This document shows positions 45,622 to 54,099 of a stretch of 64,000 nucleotides of DNA, piece by piece; position 1 is the first letter of the stretch, and each line of letters opens with the position of its first letter. The notes beneath the pieces were generated by a model. That model had not been told where the DNA came from, did no database searches, and was given only the letters and a program-made list of their open reading frames with translations. The position numbers and the translations under genes were made by a program. This DNA comes from Actinoplanes xinjiangensis (GTDB lineage: Bacteria; Actinomycetota; Actinomycetes; Mycobacteriales; Micromonosporaceae). The stretch covers positions 202,026-266,025 of the forward strand of contig NZ_QGGR01000015.1 in NCBI RefSeq assembly GCF_003148685.1, in the 5' to 3' direction.

Positions 45622-46515
45622 ATGAACAAGACGATGCGTTCGGTGACGATGGCCGGGCTCGGCCTTCTGGCCGGTGCAAGTGTCGCGGCGGCGCCGGCAA
45701 TGGCCGGTAGCACCACCACCGCCGTGGCCAAGCCGGAGAACGCCGCGGTTCAGCAGTACATCCCGTACGGCACCGCAGTGGTCGGGTACTACGGCTCGCG
45801 GGTCGGCTGCCAGCGCGCCGCCGTGCTCGGTGGCTCGCGTGGCTTCTGGGCCAGCTCCGCCTACAGCTGCAACACCGTCTCGGTCGTCCCGGCCGGGGTC
45901 ATCGGCGTCCGTCCGGGGGCGTACGCGCTCGCGGTCGACCCCGACGACTGCAACTGGGGCGCGGCGGGCTTCCAGAGCTTCTACACCACCCAGGCGTTCC
46001 GCTTCTCGGGTGACAGCTTCCTGGCGTACGGCCCGCAGTGGCGTGCCTGGGTCGCCAGCCCGGTCGGGATCAGCCCGTTCGGGTACCGCACCGGCTTCAA
46101 CAGCTGGTGGCGCTACGGCAACCGCGGCCACGGCTGGGGCAACCGTTGGGGTCACCCGGGTCACTGGGGCCACGGCGGTCACGGCGGCGGCCACGGTGGC
46201 GGCCGCGGCGGCTGGTACGGCGGCGGCTTCGGTGGCGGCCACGGCGGTGGCGGCGGCTTCGGTGGCGGTCACGGTGGCGGTCACGGCGGCGGCCGCGGCG
46301 GCGGCTTCGGTGGCGGCCACGGCGGCGGCCACGGCGGCGGTTTCGGTGGCGGCAACGGTGGCGGCCGGGGCGGCGCCATCGGCGGCGCGATCGCGGGTGG
46401 CCACGGTGGCGGCCGTGGCGGTGCCATCGCCGGCGTCATCGCGGGCGGTAACGGTGGCGGCCGTGGCGGTGCCATTGCCGGCGTCATCGCCGGTGGCAAT
46501 GGCGGCGGCCGCTAA
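45622..46515 (+). CDS. Secreted Gly/His-rich repeat protein
   Basis: 297 residues. A signal peptide (residues 1-29, ending PAMAG) is followed by a globular part of about 130 residues with two Cys (GCQRAAV, YSCNTV) and many aromatic residues. From about residue 155 the rest is low-complexity: HGGGHGGG, GGFGGGHGGG and finally GGAIAGVIAGGNGGGR repeated. The His-rich portion could bind metal and the Ile/Ala/Gly repeats resemble amyloid or surface-associated glycine proteins, but neither is shown. No family recognised. A terminator follows at 46625. It has its own AT-rich upstream region with an inverted repeat over the ribosome site. Confidence 0.85.
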   Translation: MNKTMRSVTMAGLGLLAGASVAAAPAMAGSTTTAVAKPENAAVQQYIPYGTAVVGYYGSRVGCQRAAVLGGSRGFWASSAYSCNTVSVVPAGVIGVRPGAYALAVDPDDCNWGAAGFQSFYTTQAFRFSGDSFLAYGPQWRAWVASPVGISPFGYRTGFNSWWRYGNRGHGWGNRWGHPGHWGHGGHGGGHGGGRGGWYGGGFGGGHGGGGGFGGGHGGGHGGGRGGGFGGGHGGGHGGGFGGGNGGGRGGAIGGAIAGGHGGGRGGAIAGVIAGGNGGGRGGAIAGVIAGGNGGGR

Positions 46516-46624
46516 GGAAGTAGCAACCGGGTAGGGGTCACGGGATGTAGCGGCACCGACTCCGGAATCCAGGACGCGACGCTGCTCCCGTGAACGGAAG
46601 AACACCCTTTCACGATGGTTGCCT

Positions 46625-46664
46625 ACTGCAGCCGGGCCGACATCGGCCCGGCTGCAGTCCTTTT
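46625..46664 (+). terminator. Strong rho-independent terminator after the Gly-rich gene
   Basis: 16-bp perfect stem ACTGCAGCCGGGCCGA/TCGGCCCGGCTGCAGT with a 2-base nominal loop, followed by CCTTTT. It ends the plus-strand transcript before the convergent chorismate mutase gene. Confidence 0.9.
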
Positions 46665-46690
46665 CCCGGGTGTCCGGCCGGGCCCGACTG

Positions 46691-46981
46691 TCAGAGCGGG
46701 CCGCGGCCCGAGCGCAGCAGCAGCAGCGCGACCTGGGTGCCGTCCGGCCCCAGGGCCTCGCGGAAGTGCTCGATGATCTCCCGTTCCCGGGCCAGCACCA
46801 GGCGGGTGCCGCCGCTGGCCATCCGGGTCTTGCCGACCTCCTGAGACAGCGCGGCGCGTTCCTGCCACAGCTCGATGATCGTCTCGTCGATCTCGTTGAT
46901 GCGTTCACGAATGGCACGGATCTTCGCGGCGGCCGCGTCCTCGCCCGCGCCGGTGGTCTGGTCCATCACGTCGGCGGTCAT
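46691..46981 (-). CDS. Chorismate mutase (type II, AroQ)
   Basis: 96 residues from ATG 46981 (MTADVMDQTTGAG), with GAGGAG about 6 bases upstream. The AroQ helices are clear: AAKIRAIRERINEIDETIIELWQERAALSQEVGKTRMASGG, split here for length as IRAIRERINEIDE and LWQERAALSQEVGKTR. The Arg and Lys residues of the active site are in place. It converts chorismate to prephenate for Phe and Tyr synthesis. No other aromatic gene is adjacent. An upstream leader ORF and a 15-bp hairpin suggest control by attenuation. Confidence 0.92.
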   Translation of the reverse strand: MTADVMDQTTGAGEDAAAAKIRAIRERINEIDETIIELWQERAALSQEVGKTRMASGGTRLVLAREREIIEHFREALGPDGTQVALLLLRSGRGPL

Positions 46982-47028
46982 GTCCTGCTCCTCGGGTGCT
47001 GGGGTCCCGGCCACCCAGGCCCGGACAG

Positions 47029-47064
47029 CATCAAGCCCCGGGCTGGGAGGCCCGGGGCTTGATG
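47029..47064 (-). promoter_or_regulatory. 15-bp hairpin in the chorismate mutase leader
   Basis: CATCAAGCCCCGGGC and GCCCGGGGCTTGATG are perfect complements around a 6-base loop, between the leader ORF and chorismate mutase. A second 7-bp stem (GTAGGTC/GACCTAC, 47064-47070 with 47085-47091) abuts it, and the leader stop codon lies in its loop. There is no T-tract, so it may work by Rho or by hiding downstream sequence. Confidence 0.65.
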
Positions 47065-47076
47065 TAGGTCTGGGGT

Positions 47077-47142
47077 TCAGGAGCGACCTACGGCTGCCGG
47101 GCTTCCGGTGCCATAGGTAAACGATCGCGCCTGCTGGATCAC
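47077..47142 (-). CDS. Putative leaderless 21-residue leader peptide before chorismate mutase
   Basis: GTG 47142 is 6 bases after CATACT on the minus strand, the leaderless spacing used by many genes in this window. The 21-codon frame reads VIQQARSF, TYGTG, SPAAVGRS and stops at 47077. The Phe-Thr-Tyr stretch lies before the hairpins, and chorismate mutase makes the precursor of Phe and Tyr. The coding of the peptide is a hypothesis; a run of Phe or Tyr codons, typical of classical leaders, is not present. Confidence 0.4.
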   Translation of the reverse strand: MIQQARSFTYGTGSPAAVGRS

Positions 47143-47216
47143 GAGCCGAGTATGCCCCCGGCTCGGACGGTCCCGCAAGGAAACCGCCCGAGTGTTGGGA
47201 CGAAAGTCTGCGCTGA

Positions 47217-49058
47217 TCAGGAGGTGGTCGAAATGCGGTCGGCGGGCCCCGGCGCGATCGGGCCGGTGGCCAGGTGTGCCACGAGCGCGTCCACGTCGAA
47301 GCCCGGTGCGGTGACCCGTCCGTCCGGGCCCTGGTTCAGGTTGCTGAACCCGTCGCCGCCGTTGGCCAGGAAGTCGTTCGTGGTCACCAGGTAGTTCGCG
47401 GCCGGGTCGATCGGCGTTCCGTTCAGCGACAGGTTGCGGATCTTCGAGCCGGGTGCGGCCGATGCGCTCCACGTGTAGGTCAGGCCGGCCGACACCTGGA
47501 GGATCCGCTGGGTGGTCTGCCCGGCGAACCCGACGAACTGCTGCTCCAGCACGTCCTTGAGTTCCGCACCGGTGAAGCTCTGGGTGACGACCAGGTTGTT
47601 GAACGGCTGGACGGTGAACGCCTCGCCGTACGTCACCTGGCCGTAGGGCTCACCGCCGCTGGTCTGATCGGCGTCCAGGTCGGCGCGGATGCCGCCGGGG
47701 TTCATCAGGGCGATCTGCGCGCCGGCCGACCGCGTGTACGCCAGCTGCGCGTCGGCGATCACGTCACCGAGCGGGCTCTCACCGGCCGCCGTCGTGGTCC
47801 GGACGATGTCCGCGCTGATGCTGCCGACCAGCCGGTTCGCGATCGGTGCGACCGCGGTGCGGTACTTGTCGGCGACGGTCCTGGCGGCCGCGTCGACGGT
47901 GTCCGGATTCTTCAGGTACGCCCCGGCGGCGTCCCGCTTCCAGCCACCGTTGCCGTCCGGCACGCCGTTCTCGACGATCACGTTCTTCGCGGTGATCTCG
48001 GTGAACCGCCCGGTCCGGCGGTCCAGCGTGTAGTCGATGTCGGTGATCAGCTGCCCGTTGCTGCCGGCGCTGGTGACGACGGTGTCGGCACCCGTGCTGT
48101 TCGGCAGCTTGCACGAGTAGAAGCGATGCGTGTGCCCGGAGACGACGACGCTGATCTCCCGCTTCAGCCCGGCCACGATCGGCACCAGCGGCCCGGAGAA
48201 GCCGGTGCAGTCCGAGACGCCCGGCGTCGGCGTGGCGGAACCCTGCGAACCACCCTCGTGCAGGAGCAGGACCTGCGCCTTCACGCCGAAGAGCGTCAGC
48301 ACCGAACTCCACTTGTTGGCGGTCTGCACCTCGTCGGTGAAGGTGACGTCCTTGATGCCGGCCGGGTTGACGATGCTCGGCGTACCCTCCAGCGTCATGC
48401 CGATGAACCCGACCGGCACACCGTTCACGAACCGAATGTCGATCGGCGGCAGGATCGGCAGTTTCGTCTTCTTGCTGATCGTGTTGGCGGCCAGATAGGT
48501 GAACCGCGCACCGCGGTACGGGTCGCCGTCCTGGCATCCGTCGACCGGGTGGCAGCCACCGCGCTGGATCCGGATCAGCTCGGCGACGCCCTCGTCGAAC
48601 TCGTGGTTGCCGACCGAGCTCACCTGGAGGCCGATCTGGTTCATCAACTCGATCGTCGGCTCGTCGTGGAAGGCGGCGCTGACCAGGGGGGTCCCGCCGA
48701 TCAGGTCGCCGGCACCGGCGGTGATCGTCTGCCGGCCCTCGGCCTGCGCCTCGGCGCGCAGCTTCTTCAGATACGTCGCGAGGTACTCCACACCACCGGC
48801 CGGGGTGCTGGTGCCTCCGGCGTTGACCACCGCGCCGCTGCCGGTCGGTGGGTCGATGGCACCGTGGAAGTCGTTGTAACTGAGGAACTGGCCCTTCACG
48901 GTGGCGCCCTGCGGCACGCCGTACGACGCGGAGACCGGGGCGAACTCGGGCGGCGGGGCGGCGACCGCGGTCTGCGGGGCCGGGAGCGCGGTGAGCACCC
49001 CGGCGGCGGCGAGCACGGCTATCGGCGCGGCGAGGTGGCGCCGCTGCGGAAGAGGCAT
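47217..49058 (-). CDS. Secreted bifunctional 5'-nucleotidase / metallophosphatase (UshA type)
   Basis: 613 residues from ATG 49058. Signal peptide 1-33 (ending AVAAPP). The calcineurin-like domain shows YNDFHGAIDP, GAGDLIGGTP, VGNHEFDEG, LLLHEGG and VVSGHTHRFY, which hold the two metal ions. The 5'-nucleotidase C-terminal domain starts at about 415 (LVGSISADIVR, MNPGGIRADL, TNDFLANGGDGF). It removes phosphate from external nucleotides for uptake. There are several Cys that could form disulfides. It is separated from the divergent pcrA by about 138 bases. Confidence 0.93.
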   Translation of the reverse strand: MPLPQRRHLAAPIAVLAAAGVLTALPAPQTAVAAPPPEFAPVSASYGVPQGATVKGQFLSYNDFHGAIDPPTGSGAVVNAGGTSTPAGGVEYLATYLKKLRAEAQAEGRQTITAGAGDLIGGTPLVSAAFHDEPTIELMNQIGLQVSSVGNHEFDEGVAELIRIQRGGCHPVDGCQDGDPYRGARFTYLAANTISKKTKLPILPPIDIRFVNGVPVGFIGMTLEGTPSIVNPAGIKDVTFTDEVQTANKWSSVLTLFGVKAQVLLLHEGGSQGSATPTPGVSDCTGFSGPLVPIVAGLKREISVVVSGHTHRFYSCKLPNSTGADTVVTSAGSNGQLITDIDYTLDRRTGRFTEITAKNVIVENGVPDGNGGWKRDAAGAYLKNPDTVDAAARTVADKYRTAVAPIANRLVGSISADIVRTTTAAGESPLGDVIADAQLAYTRSAGAQIALMNPGGIRADLDADQTSGGEPYGQVTYGEAFTVQPFNNLVVTQSFTGAELKDVLEQQFVGFAGQTTQRILQVSAGLTYTWSASAAPGSKIRNLSLNGTPIDPAANYLVTTNDFLANGGDGFSNLNQGPDGRVTAPGFDVDALVAHLATGPIAPGPADRISTTS

Positions 49059-49196
49059 GGGATCGATCCCCCGATCGGAGAGACTTCTTCACCAACCCGG
49101 TCAGCCTAGAGGTGCCGGAGGCATAGTTCACCGCTGATGGAGGGGCCGGTCGCCGTCGGATTCGTGTCGGGGGTGCGGCATACACTGTTTTGCGCG

Positions 49197-51620
49197 ATGC
49201 GACCTTCCTCAGAACCTTCCGACGCCCTGTTCCCCCTGCCCGCGGTGCGGACTCCGGAGGCGCCCCGGCCGGCGCCGCGGCCGGTGCCGCCCCGGCTCGA
49301 TCCGCAGGAGCTGCTGACCGGCCTGAACGGTCCTCAGCGCGATGCGGTCACCCATTCCGGGGGGCCGCTGCTCATCGTGGCCGGCGCCGGCTCGGGCAAG
49401 ACCCGGGTGCTGACCCACCGGATCGCGTATCTGCTGGCCGAGCGCAACGTGCATCCCGGCGAGATCATGGCGATCACGTTCACCAACAAGGCCGCCGGTG
49501 AGATGAAGGAGCGGGTCGCCCATCTGGTCGGGCCGCGTGCCCGGATGATGTGGGTGTCGACCTTCCACTCGGCGTGCGTGCGCATCCTGCGGGCCGAGCA
49601 CGAGCACGCCGGGTTGAAGAGCACGTTCTCCATCTACGACGCCGACGATTCGCGCCGTCTGATGACGCTGGTCGGGCGCGAGCTGGACCTGGACCCGAAG
49701 CGGTACACCGCGCGGGGCCTGGCCGCCCAGGTGTCGAACCTGAAGAACGAGCTGATCGAGCCGGACGAGTACAAGGCGAACGCGAAGGGGCCGAACGAGC
49801 GGGCCGTCGCCGAGGCGTACGAGTTGTATCAGCGGCGGCTGCGTGAGGCGCACGCACTGGACTTCGACGACATCATCATGACCGTGGTGCACCTGTTCCA
49901 GTCGCACCCGCACGTCGCCGAGGCGTACCGTCGCCGCTTCCGGCACGTCATGGTCGACGAGTACCAGGACACCAACCACGCGCAGTACACGCTGATCCGC
50001 GAGCTGGTCGGCCTGGAGAACCCGTCGGAGCTGTGCGTGGTCGGTGACGCCGACCAGTCGATCTACGCCTTCCGGGGCGCCACGATCCGCAACATCCTGG
50101 AGTTCGAGCGCGACTACCCGGATGCCCGGACCATCCTGCTGGAGCAGAACTACCGGTCCACCCAGACCATCCTGACCGCCGCCAACGCGGTGATCGACCG
50201 GAACACGTCGCGCAAGCCCAAACGACTCTGGAGCGACCAGGGGCACGGCGAGCAGATCGTCGGCTATGTGGCCGACACCGAGCACTCCGAGGCCGACTGG
50301 GTGGCCCGCGAGATCGACCGGCTCACCGACAACCACGACGTGCGCCCCGGTGACGTGGCCGTCTTCTACCGCACCAACGCGCAGTCCCGGGTGTTCGAGG
50401 AGGTGTTCATCCGGGTCGGCCTGCCCTACAAGGTGGTCGGCGGGGTGCGCTTCTACGAGCGCAAGGAGGTCCGCGACGCGCTGGGTTACCTCCGCGCGAT
50501 CGTGAACGACGACGACACCGTCAGCATCCGGCGCGTGCTCAACACGCCGAAGCGCGGGATCGGCGACCGGGCCGAGGCGTGCATCGAGGCGCTGTCGTCC
50601 CGCGACCGGGTCTCCTTCGGCCAGGCGCTGCGCCGGGCCAAGGACGCGCCGGGCATCTCCACCCGGGCGGTCAACAGCATCAACGACTTCGTGCAGCTCC
50701 TCGACGACCTGCGGGCGCTGGCCCTGTCCGCCCCGCCGGAGGAGGTGCTGGAGGCGGTGTTGCAGCGCTCCGGCCTGCTCAGCGAGCTGGAGGAGAGCCT
50801 CGACCCGCAGGACCAGGGCCGGGTGGAGAACCTCCAGGAGCTGGTGAGCGTCGCCCGGGAGTACACCGAGCGCGTCGAGTCACTGGCCGACGAGGGCGAG
50901 GAGCAGGTCGCGACGCTGGCCGGGTTCCTCGAGCAGGTGGCGCTGGTGGCCGACGCCGACCAGATCCCCGATGACGACCCCGACCACCAGGGCGTGGTCA
51001 CGTTGATGACCCTGCACACCGCGAAGGGCCTGGAGTTCCCGGTGGTGTTCCTGACCGGCCTGGAGGACGGCGTGTTCCCGCACATGCGGGCGCTCGGCGA
51101 CAACTCCGAGCTGGAGGAGGAGCGCCGGCTGGCCTACGTCGGGATCACCCGGGCCCGGCAGCGGCTCTACCTGTCCCGGGCGGTGACCCGGTCGGCCTGG
51201 GGCCAACCGCAGTACAACCCGCCCTCACGGTTCACCGACGAACTGCCGGTCGAGCTGGTGCGGTGGGAACGGACCGGGGGGTCGTACACGTCGTGGTCGG
51301 GGACCGGCGGCGGGGTGGGCGGCCGCGGCGGTGGTTTCGGCGCCGGCGACCGCCAGCGCGGCGGTGGCTTCTCCGGCGGCACGCCGAAGGCACAGCGCAT
51401 CGCCGAGCGGCTCGGCATCGACGCCAGCAAGCTGGCCACCGCGAGCGATCTGAAGTCGACGCCGAAGGTCGACCCCGGCGACCGGGTCAACCATCAGCGG
51501 TACGGTCTGGGCCGCGTCCTGGCGGTCGAGGGGCAGGGCCCGGGGACCCGGGTCCAGATCGACTTCGGCGACCAGGTGATGTGGCTGATCCTGCGGCACG
51601 CCCCGATCGAGAAGATCTAA
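49197..51620 (+). CDS. pcrA: ATP-dependent DNA helicase PcrA/UvrD
   Basis: 807 residues. ATG 49197 (MRPSSEPSD) lies 10 bases after TACACT, so the leader is very short. Superfamily 1A motifs: motif Ia/Walker A VAGAGSGKTRV, motif II VDEYQDTN, motif III GDADQSIYAFRGA, motif IV EQNYRSTQTIL, motif VI AYVGITRARQRL. The C-terminal tail ends with a Gly-rich linker and a Tudor-like RNAP-binding segment (RVNHQRYGLGRVLAVEG). It acts in DNA repair and replication. It converges on an M23 peptidase gene with a 4-base stop overlap. Confidence 0.96.
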   Translation: MRPSSEPSDALFPLPAVRTPEAPRPAPRPVPPRLDPQELLTGLNGPQRDAVTHSGGPLLIVAGAGSGKTRVLTHRIAYLLAERNVHPGEIMAITFTNKAAGEMKERVAHLVGPRARMMWVSTFHSACVRILRAEHEHAGLKSTFSIYDADDSRRLMTLVGRELDLDPKRYTARGLAAQVSNLKNELIEPDEYKANAKGPNERAVAEAYELYQRRLREAHALDFDDIIMTVVHLFQSHPHVAEAYRRRFRHVMVDEYQDTNHAQYTLIRELVGLENPSELCVVGDADQSIYAFRGATIRNILEFERDYPDARTILLEQNYRSTQTILTAANAVIDRNTSRKPKRLWSDQGHGEQIVGYVADTEHSEADWVAREIDRLTDNHDVRPGDVAVFYRTNAQSRVFEEVFIRVGLPYKVVGGVRFYERKEVRDALGYLRAIVNDDDTVSIRRVLNTPKRGIGDRAEACIEALSSRDRVSFGQALRRAKDAPGISTRAVNSINDFVQLLDDLRALALSAPPEEVLEAVLQRSGLLSELEESLDPQDQGRVENLQELVSVAREYTERVESLADEGEEQVATLAGFLEQVALVADADQIPDDDPDHQGVVTLMTLHTAKGLEFPVVFLTGLEDGVFPHMRALGDNSELEEERRLAYVGITRARQRLYLSRAVTRSAWGQPQYNPPSRFTDELPVELVRWERTGGSYTSWSGTGGGVGGRGGGFGAGDRQRGGGFSGGTPKAQRIAERLGIDASKLATASDLKSTPKVDPGDRVNHQRYGLGRVLAVEGQGPGTRVQIDFGDQVMWLILRHAPIEKI

Positions 51621-52396
51621 CTCTCCGGGGTGGGGCAGCCGGGGATCACCACACCGTGCCCGCGCATCCACGCGGTCGGCTCGACCGGGTTCGGGAAGTG
51701 CCCGCGGTGCACCTCGAAGTGCAGGTGAGGGCCGGTCGAATGCCCGGTCGAGCCCTCGTCGCCGATCTGCTCGCCGGCCTTGACCCGCCGGCCGACCTCG
51801 ACGTCGATCGCCGACAGGTGCCCGTAATGGGTGAGCCAGCCGTCGCCGTGGTCGATCAGGATCGCGTTGCCGTACCCGCCGTTCGGCCCGGCCGCGACGA
51901 CCACACCGGCACCGGCCGCGACGATCGCCGTGCCGTGCGGCGCGGCCAGGTCGACACCGGCGTGCAGGCGGCCCCAGCGTGGCCCGAAACAGGACGTGAC
52001 CTCTGCCGACGGGATTGGGTGCGTCCACTGGACCGGGGGCCGCGGCCGGGTCTTGCGCCGTGCGGGTGCGGCGTTCGGGCCGGCGTCCCGCGGGATCGCG
52101 GGGGGCCGTCCGTGGGTCTTGCCGGGTGCCTCGTCACCGGCCGGCGGCACGATCGGCAGGGTCCCCGGGGCGTGCGCGGCCGTCGGCGGGCCGTCACCAC
52201 CGGCGGCGACCGGGGCGGCGGAGGCGGTCATGCTCGCGGCGCCGATACCCGCGGCCAGGGTGGCGCTCAGCGCGGTCACCGAGAGGACGGTACGGCCACG
52301 GGTGGCGAAGAGTGCGGGGAAGGCGGGGGCGCGGTGCCGGCCCAGGCTCACCTGGCGGTGGCGTCCACCTCGTCCGGATGACGAATGCTGCCCCAC
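51617..52396 (-). CDS. Secreted M23 metallopeptidase (LytM-like), first copy
   Basis: 259 residues, GTG 52396. A long polar N-terminus precedes a hydrophobic segment at about 38-58, then a Pro-rich linker and the M23 domain (about 125-250). The LytM motifs HAGVDLAAPHGT and GPHLHFEV provide the zinc ligands (HxxxD and HxH). It cleaves peptidoglycan cross-links or acts as an amidase activator. A second M23 gene lies 138 bases upstream in the same direction. Confidence 0.9.
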   Translation of the reverse strand: MGQHSSSGRGGRHRQVSLGRHRAPAFPALFATRGRTVLSVTALSATLAAGIGAASMTASAAPVAAGGDGPPTAAHAPGTLPIVPPAGDEAPGKTHGRPPAIPRDAGPNAAPARRKTRPRPPVQWTHPIPSAEVTSCFGPRWGRLHAGVDLAAPHGTAIVAAGAGVVVAAGPNGGYGNAILIDHGDGWLTHYGHLSAIDVEVGRRVKAGEQIGDEGSTGHSTGPHLHFEVHRGHFPNPVEPTAWMRGHGVVIPGCPTPES

Positions 52397-52534
52397 GTGG
52401 ATGTTCCCCCCGGCTGCCGTGACGTCGTGCTGTCACGTACCTGTCGGCCCGGGAGGTGGGTGCGCTGATGGCTGGAGCCGGAGTTCAACCGAGCTGCAAC
52501 CGGGTAGAAAGGCCGCAACCGGGTAAGGGGTAAG

Positions 52535-53272
52535 TCAGGAAGCCTCGGCGTCCAGTGCGGCGTAGACCGACTCCATCTGGAGCTTGATGCTGACGCCGCG
52601 CTCCTCGAGGAAGGTGATCGGGTCGACCGGCGTGCCGTTGACGTGCACTTCCAGGTGCAGGTGCGTGCCGTACGAGTACCCGGTGTTGCCGACCTCGCCG
52701 ATCACCTGGCCGGCCTTGACCACGTCGCCCTTGTTCACCAGCGTGCGCCGCGAGTGGGCGTAGATGATCTCGGTGCCGTCGTCCTGCCGGATGGTGATCG
52801 AGTAGCCATACCCCCCGGCGTAACCGGCGGCGGTCACCGTGCCGCCGTGCACCGCCTTGTAGGGCGTGCCGTCCGGGGCGGCCAGGTCGATGCCGGCGTG
52901 CAGCTTGCCGAACCGGACGCCGTAGGCCGAGGTGAACTCGTAGTCGTCGAGGGGCAGGAGGTAGATGTCCCGCGCGGCCTCTTCGTCGCTGAGCTGAGTG
53001 TTGGCCGCGCGGTTCTCACCGCGGGAGGCGGCGTTGTCGCCGTCACGATTCTCCAGGGCGTCGGTGGTGATCGACGAGCCCTTGGACAGACTCTGCAGGA
53101 CGTCGGGGTCGACTGCCTTGTTGTCCGGAAGGTTGGAGGCCGCGCCGAGGGCGACGACACCGGCTCCGACGAATGCTGAGGTGACAACGACTGCGTAGCG
53201 ACTGCGCGGGGGTGTCGGCACTCGGCGCCGACCGCGATAGCGATCGGGCTCAGACGACAAGCGCTGGCGCAC
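52535..53272 (-). CDS. Secreted M23 metallopeptidase (LytM-like), second copy
   Basis: 245 residues, GTG 53272 with GGAGG 7 bases upstream. An Arg-rich start and a hydrophobic segment at about 26-46 precede a linker, followed by the M23 domain with HAGIDLAAPDGT and GTHLHLEV. The residues needed for zinc are kept. It shares domain type with the gene downstream but has its own linker and a C-terminal tail (VSIKLQMESVYAALD). Confidence 0.9.
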   Translation of the reverse strand: MRQRLSSEPDRYRGRRRVPTPPRSRYAVVVTSAFVGAGVVALGAASNLPDNKAVDPDVLQSLSKGSSITTDALENRDGDNAASRGENRAANTQLSDEEAARDIYLLPLDDYEFTSAYGVRFGKLHAGIDLAAPDGTPYKAVHGGTVTAAGYAGGYGYSITIRQDDGTEIIYAHSRRTLVNKGDVVKAGQVIGEVGNTGYSYGTHLHLEVHVNGTPVDPITFLEERGVSIKLQMESVYAALDAEAS

Positions 53273-53694
53273 GAAGGATCCTCCGTCAGTGGCATTGCGG
53301 CGACGGATCCGCAGTTCGAACCCCGGGAAAATGGGTTGAACAGTGGTCCGCCGGACTGTCGTTGTGGGGGGAACCTATGCGACAGCCGTGGCCACGGTAA
53401 CGAAACGGCAGCCCGGTCACAAGTCGCAGCGCCAATTTCATGACAGTTCCACGTCAGTATTGATCAGCTATTGTCCGAATTGGTGGGCTTTCCGGATCCG
53501 CGATGTGACGACCCTGTGTAATTGGCACAGAAACGCTCTGTAATGTGACCGAGGGAACAATTCCTGGCGCCGGCCGGCCGTCACCTCCGGGTACCGAGGC
53601 TCGGCGCGGCAGGTTACCGTTCGTTAAGGTGACCGCGGAGGGTGGCCCGCAGCGGCGGCCGGACACCGGGGTCGGAGAGCCCGAAGGGGTCAGC
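53273..53694. other. 422-base divergent intergenic region (M23 gene and icmB-like gene)
   Basis: No gene supported; this is the promoter region for both divergent genes. It is AT-richer than its surroundings (53430-53560). TTGGCA and TAATGT occur near 53522-53545, but the spacing is poor. I looked for the c-di-AMP riboswitch that precedes M23 genes in some actinobacteria and found no match to its conserved cores. Confidence 0.4.
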
Positions 53695-54099
53695 ATGCAA
53701 GCACGGATCAGGGTCGTCGTCGCCAAGCCGGGGCTGGACGGACATGACCGCGGGGCCAAGGTGATCGCGCGGGCGCTGCGCGACGCCGGCATGGAGGTGA
53801 TCTACACCGGGCTGCACCAGACGCCCGAGCAGATCGTCGAGACCGCGATTCAGGAGGACGCCGACGGCATCGGCCTGTCGGTTCTCTCCGGGGCGCACAT
53901 GACACTCTTTCGCAGAGTGCTGGAACTGTTGGCGGAGCGTGACGCCGCGGACATCGTGGTATTCGGCGGCGGCATCATTCCCGAGGATGACATCGCAGAA
54001 TTGCAATCACTCGGGGTAGCCGGTCTATTCACACCGGGTGCGTCCCTCGAATCCATCGTCGAATGGGTCCGCGCCAATGTGGCCACGCCGGTCGCCTGA
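53695..54099 (+). CDS. icmB: Free-standing B12-binding protein, IcmB/methylmalonyl-CoA mutase small-domain type
   Basis: 134 residues from ATG 53695, with GAAGGGG 5 bases upstream. The cobalamin-binding motif KPGLDGHDRG holds His17, the lower axial ligand of cobalt; the remaining motifs (GIGLSVLSGAH and VVFGGGIIPEDD) fit the B12 fold. As in the small subunit of isobutyryl-CoA mutase (about 136 residues) it has no mutase barrel, so it needs a separate large subunit, which is not in this window. The product side leads to succinyl-CoA, and sucCD is nearby. Confidence 0.88.
   Translation: MQARIRVVVAKPGLDGHDRGAKVIARALRDAGMEVIYTGLHQTPEQIVETAIQEDADGIGLSVLSGAHMTLFRRVLELLAERDAADIVVFGGGIIPEDDIAELQSLGVAGLFTPGASLESIVEWVRANVATPVA

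Noticed and set aside
53305..53330. tRNA-like TTCGAACCCC stretch
   Set aside because: The flanking bases cannot form a T-arm or acceptor stem, so no tRNA is supported.
53273..53545. c-di-AMP riboswitch upstream of the M23 peptidase gene
   Set aside because: The conserved core blocks of that RNA class were not found on the minus strand.
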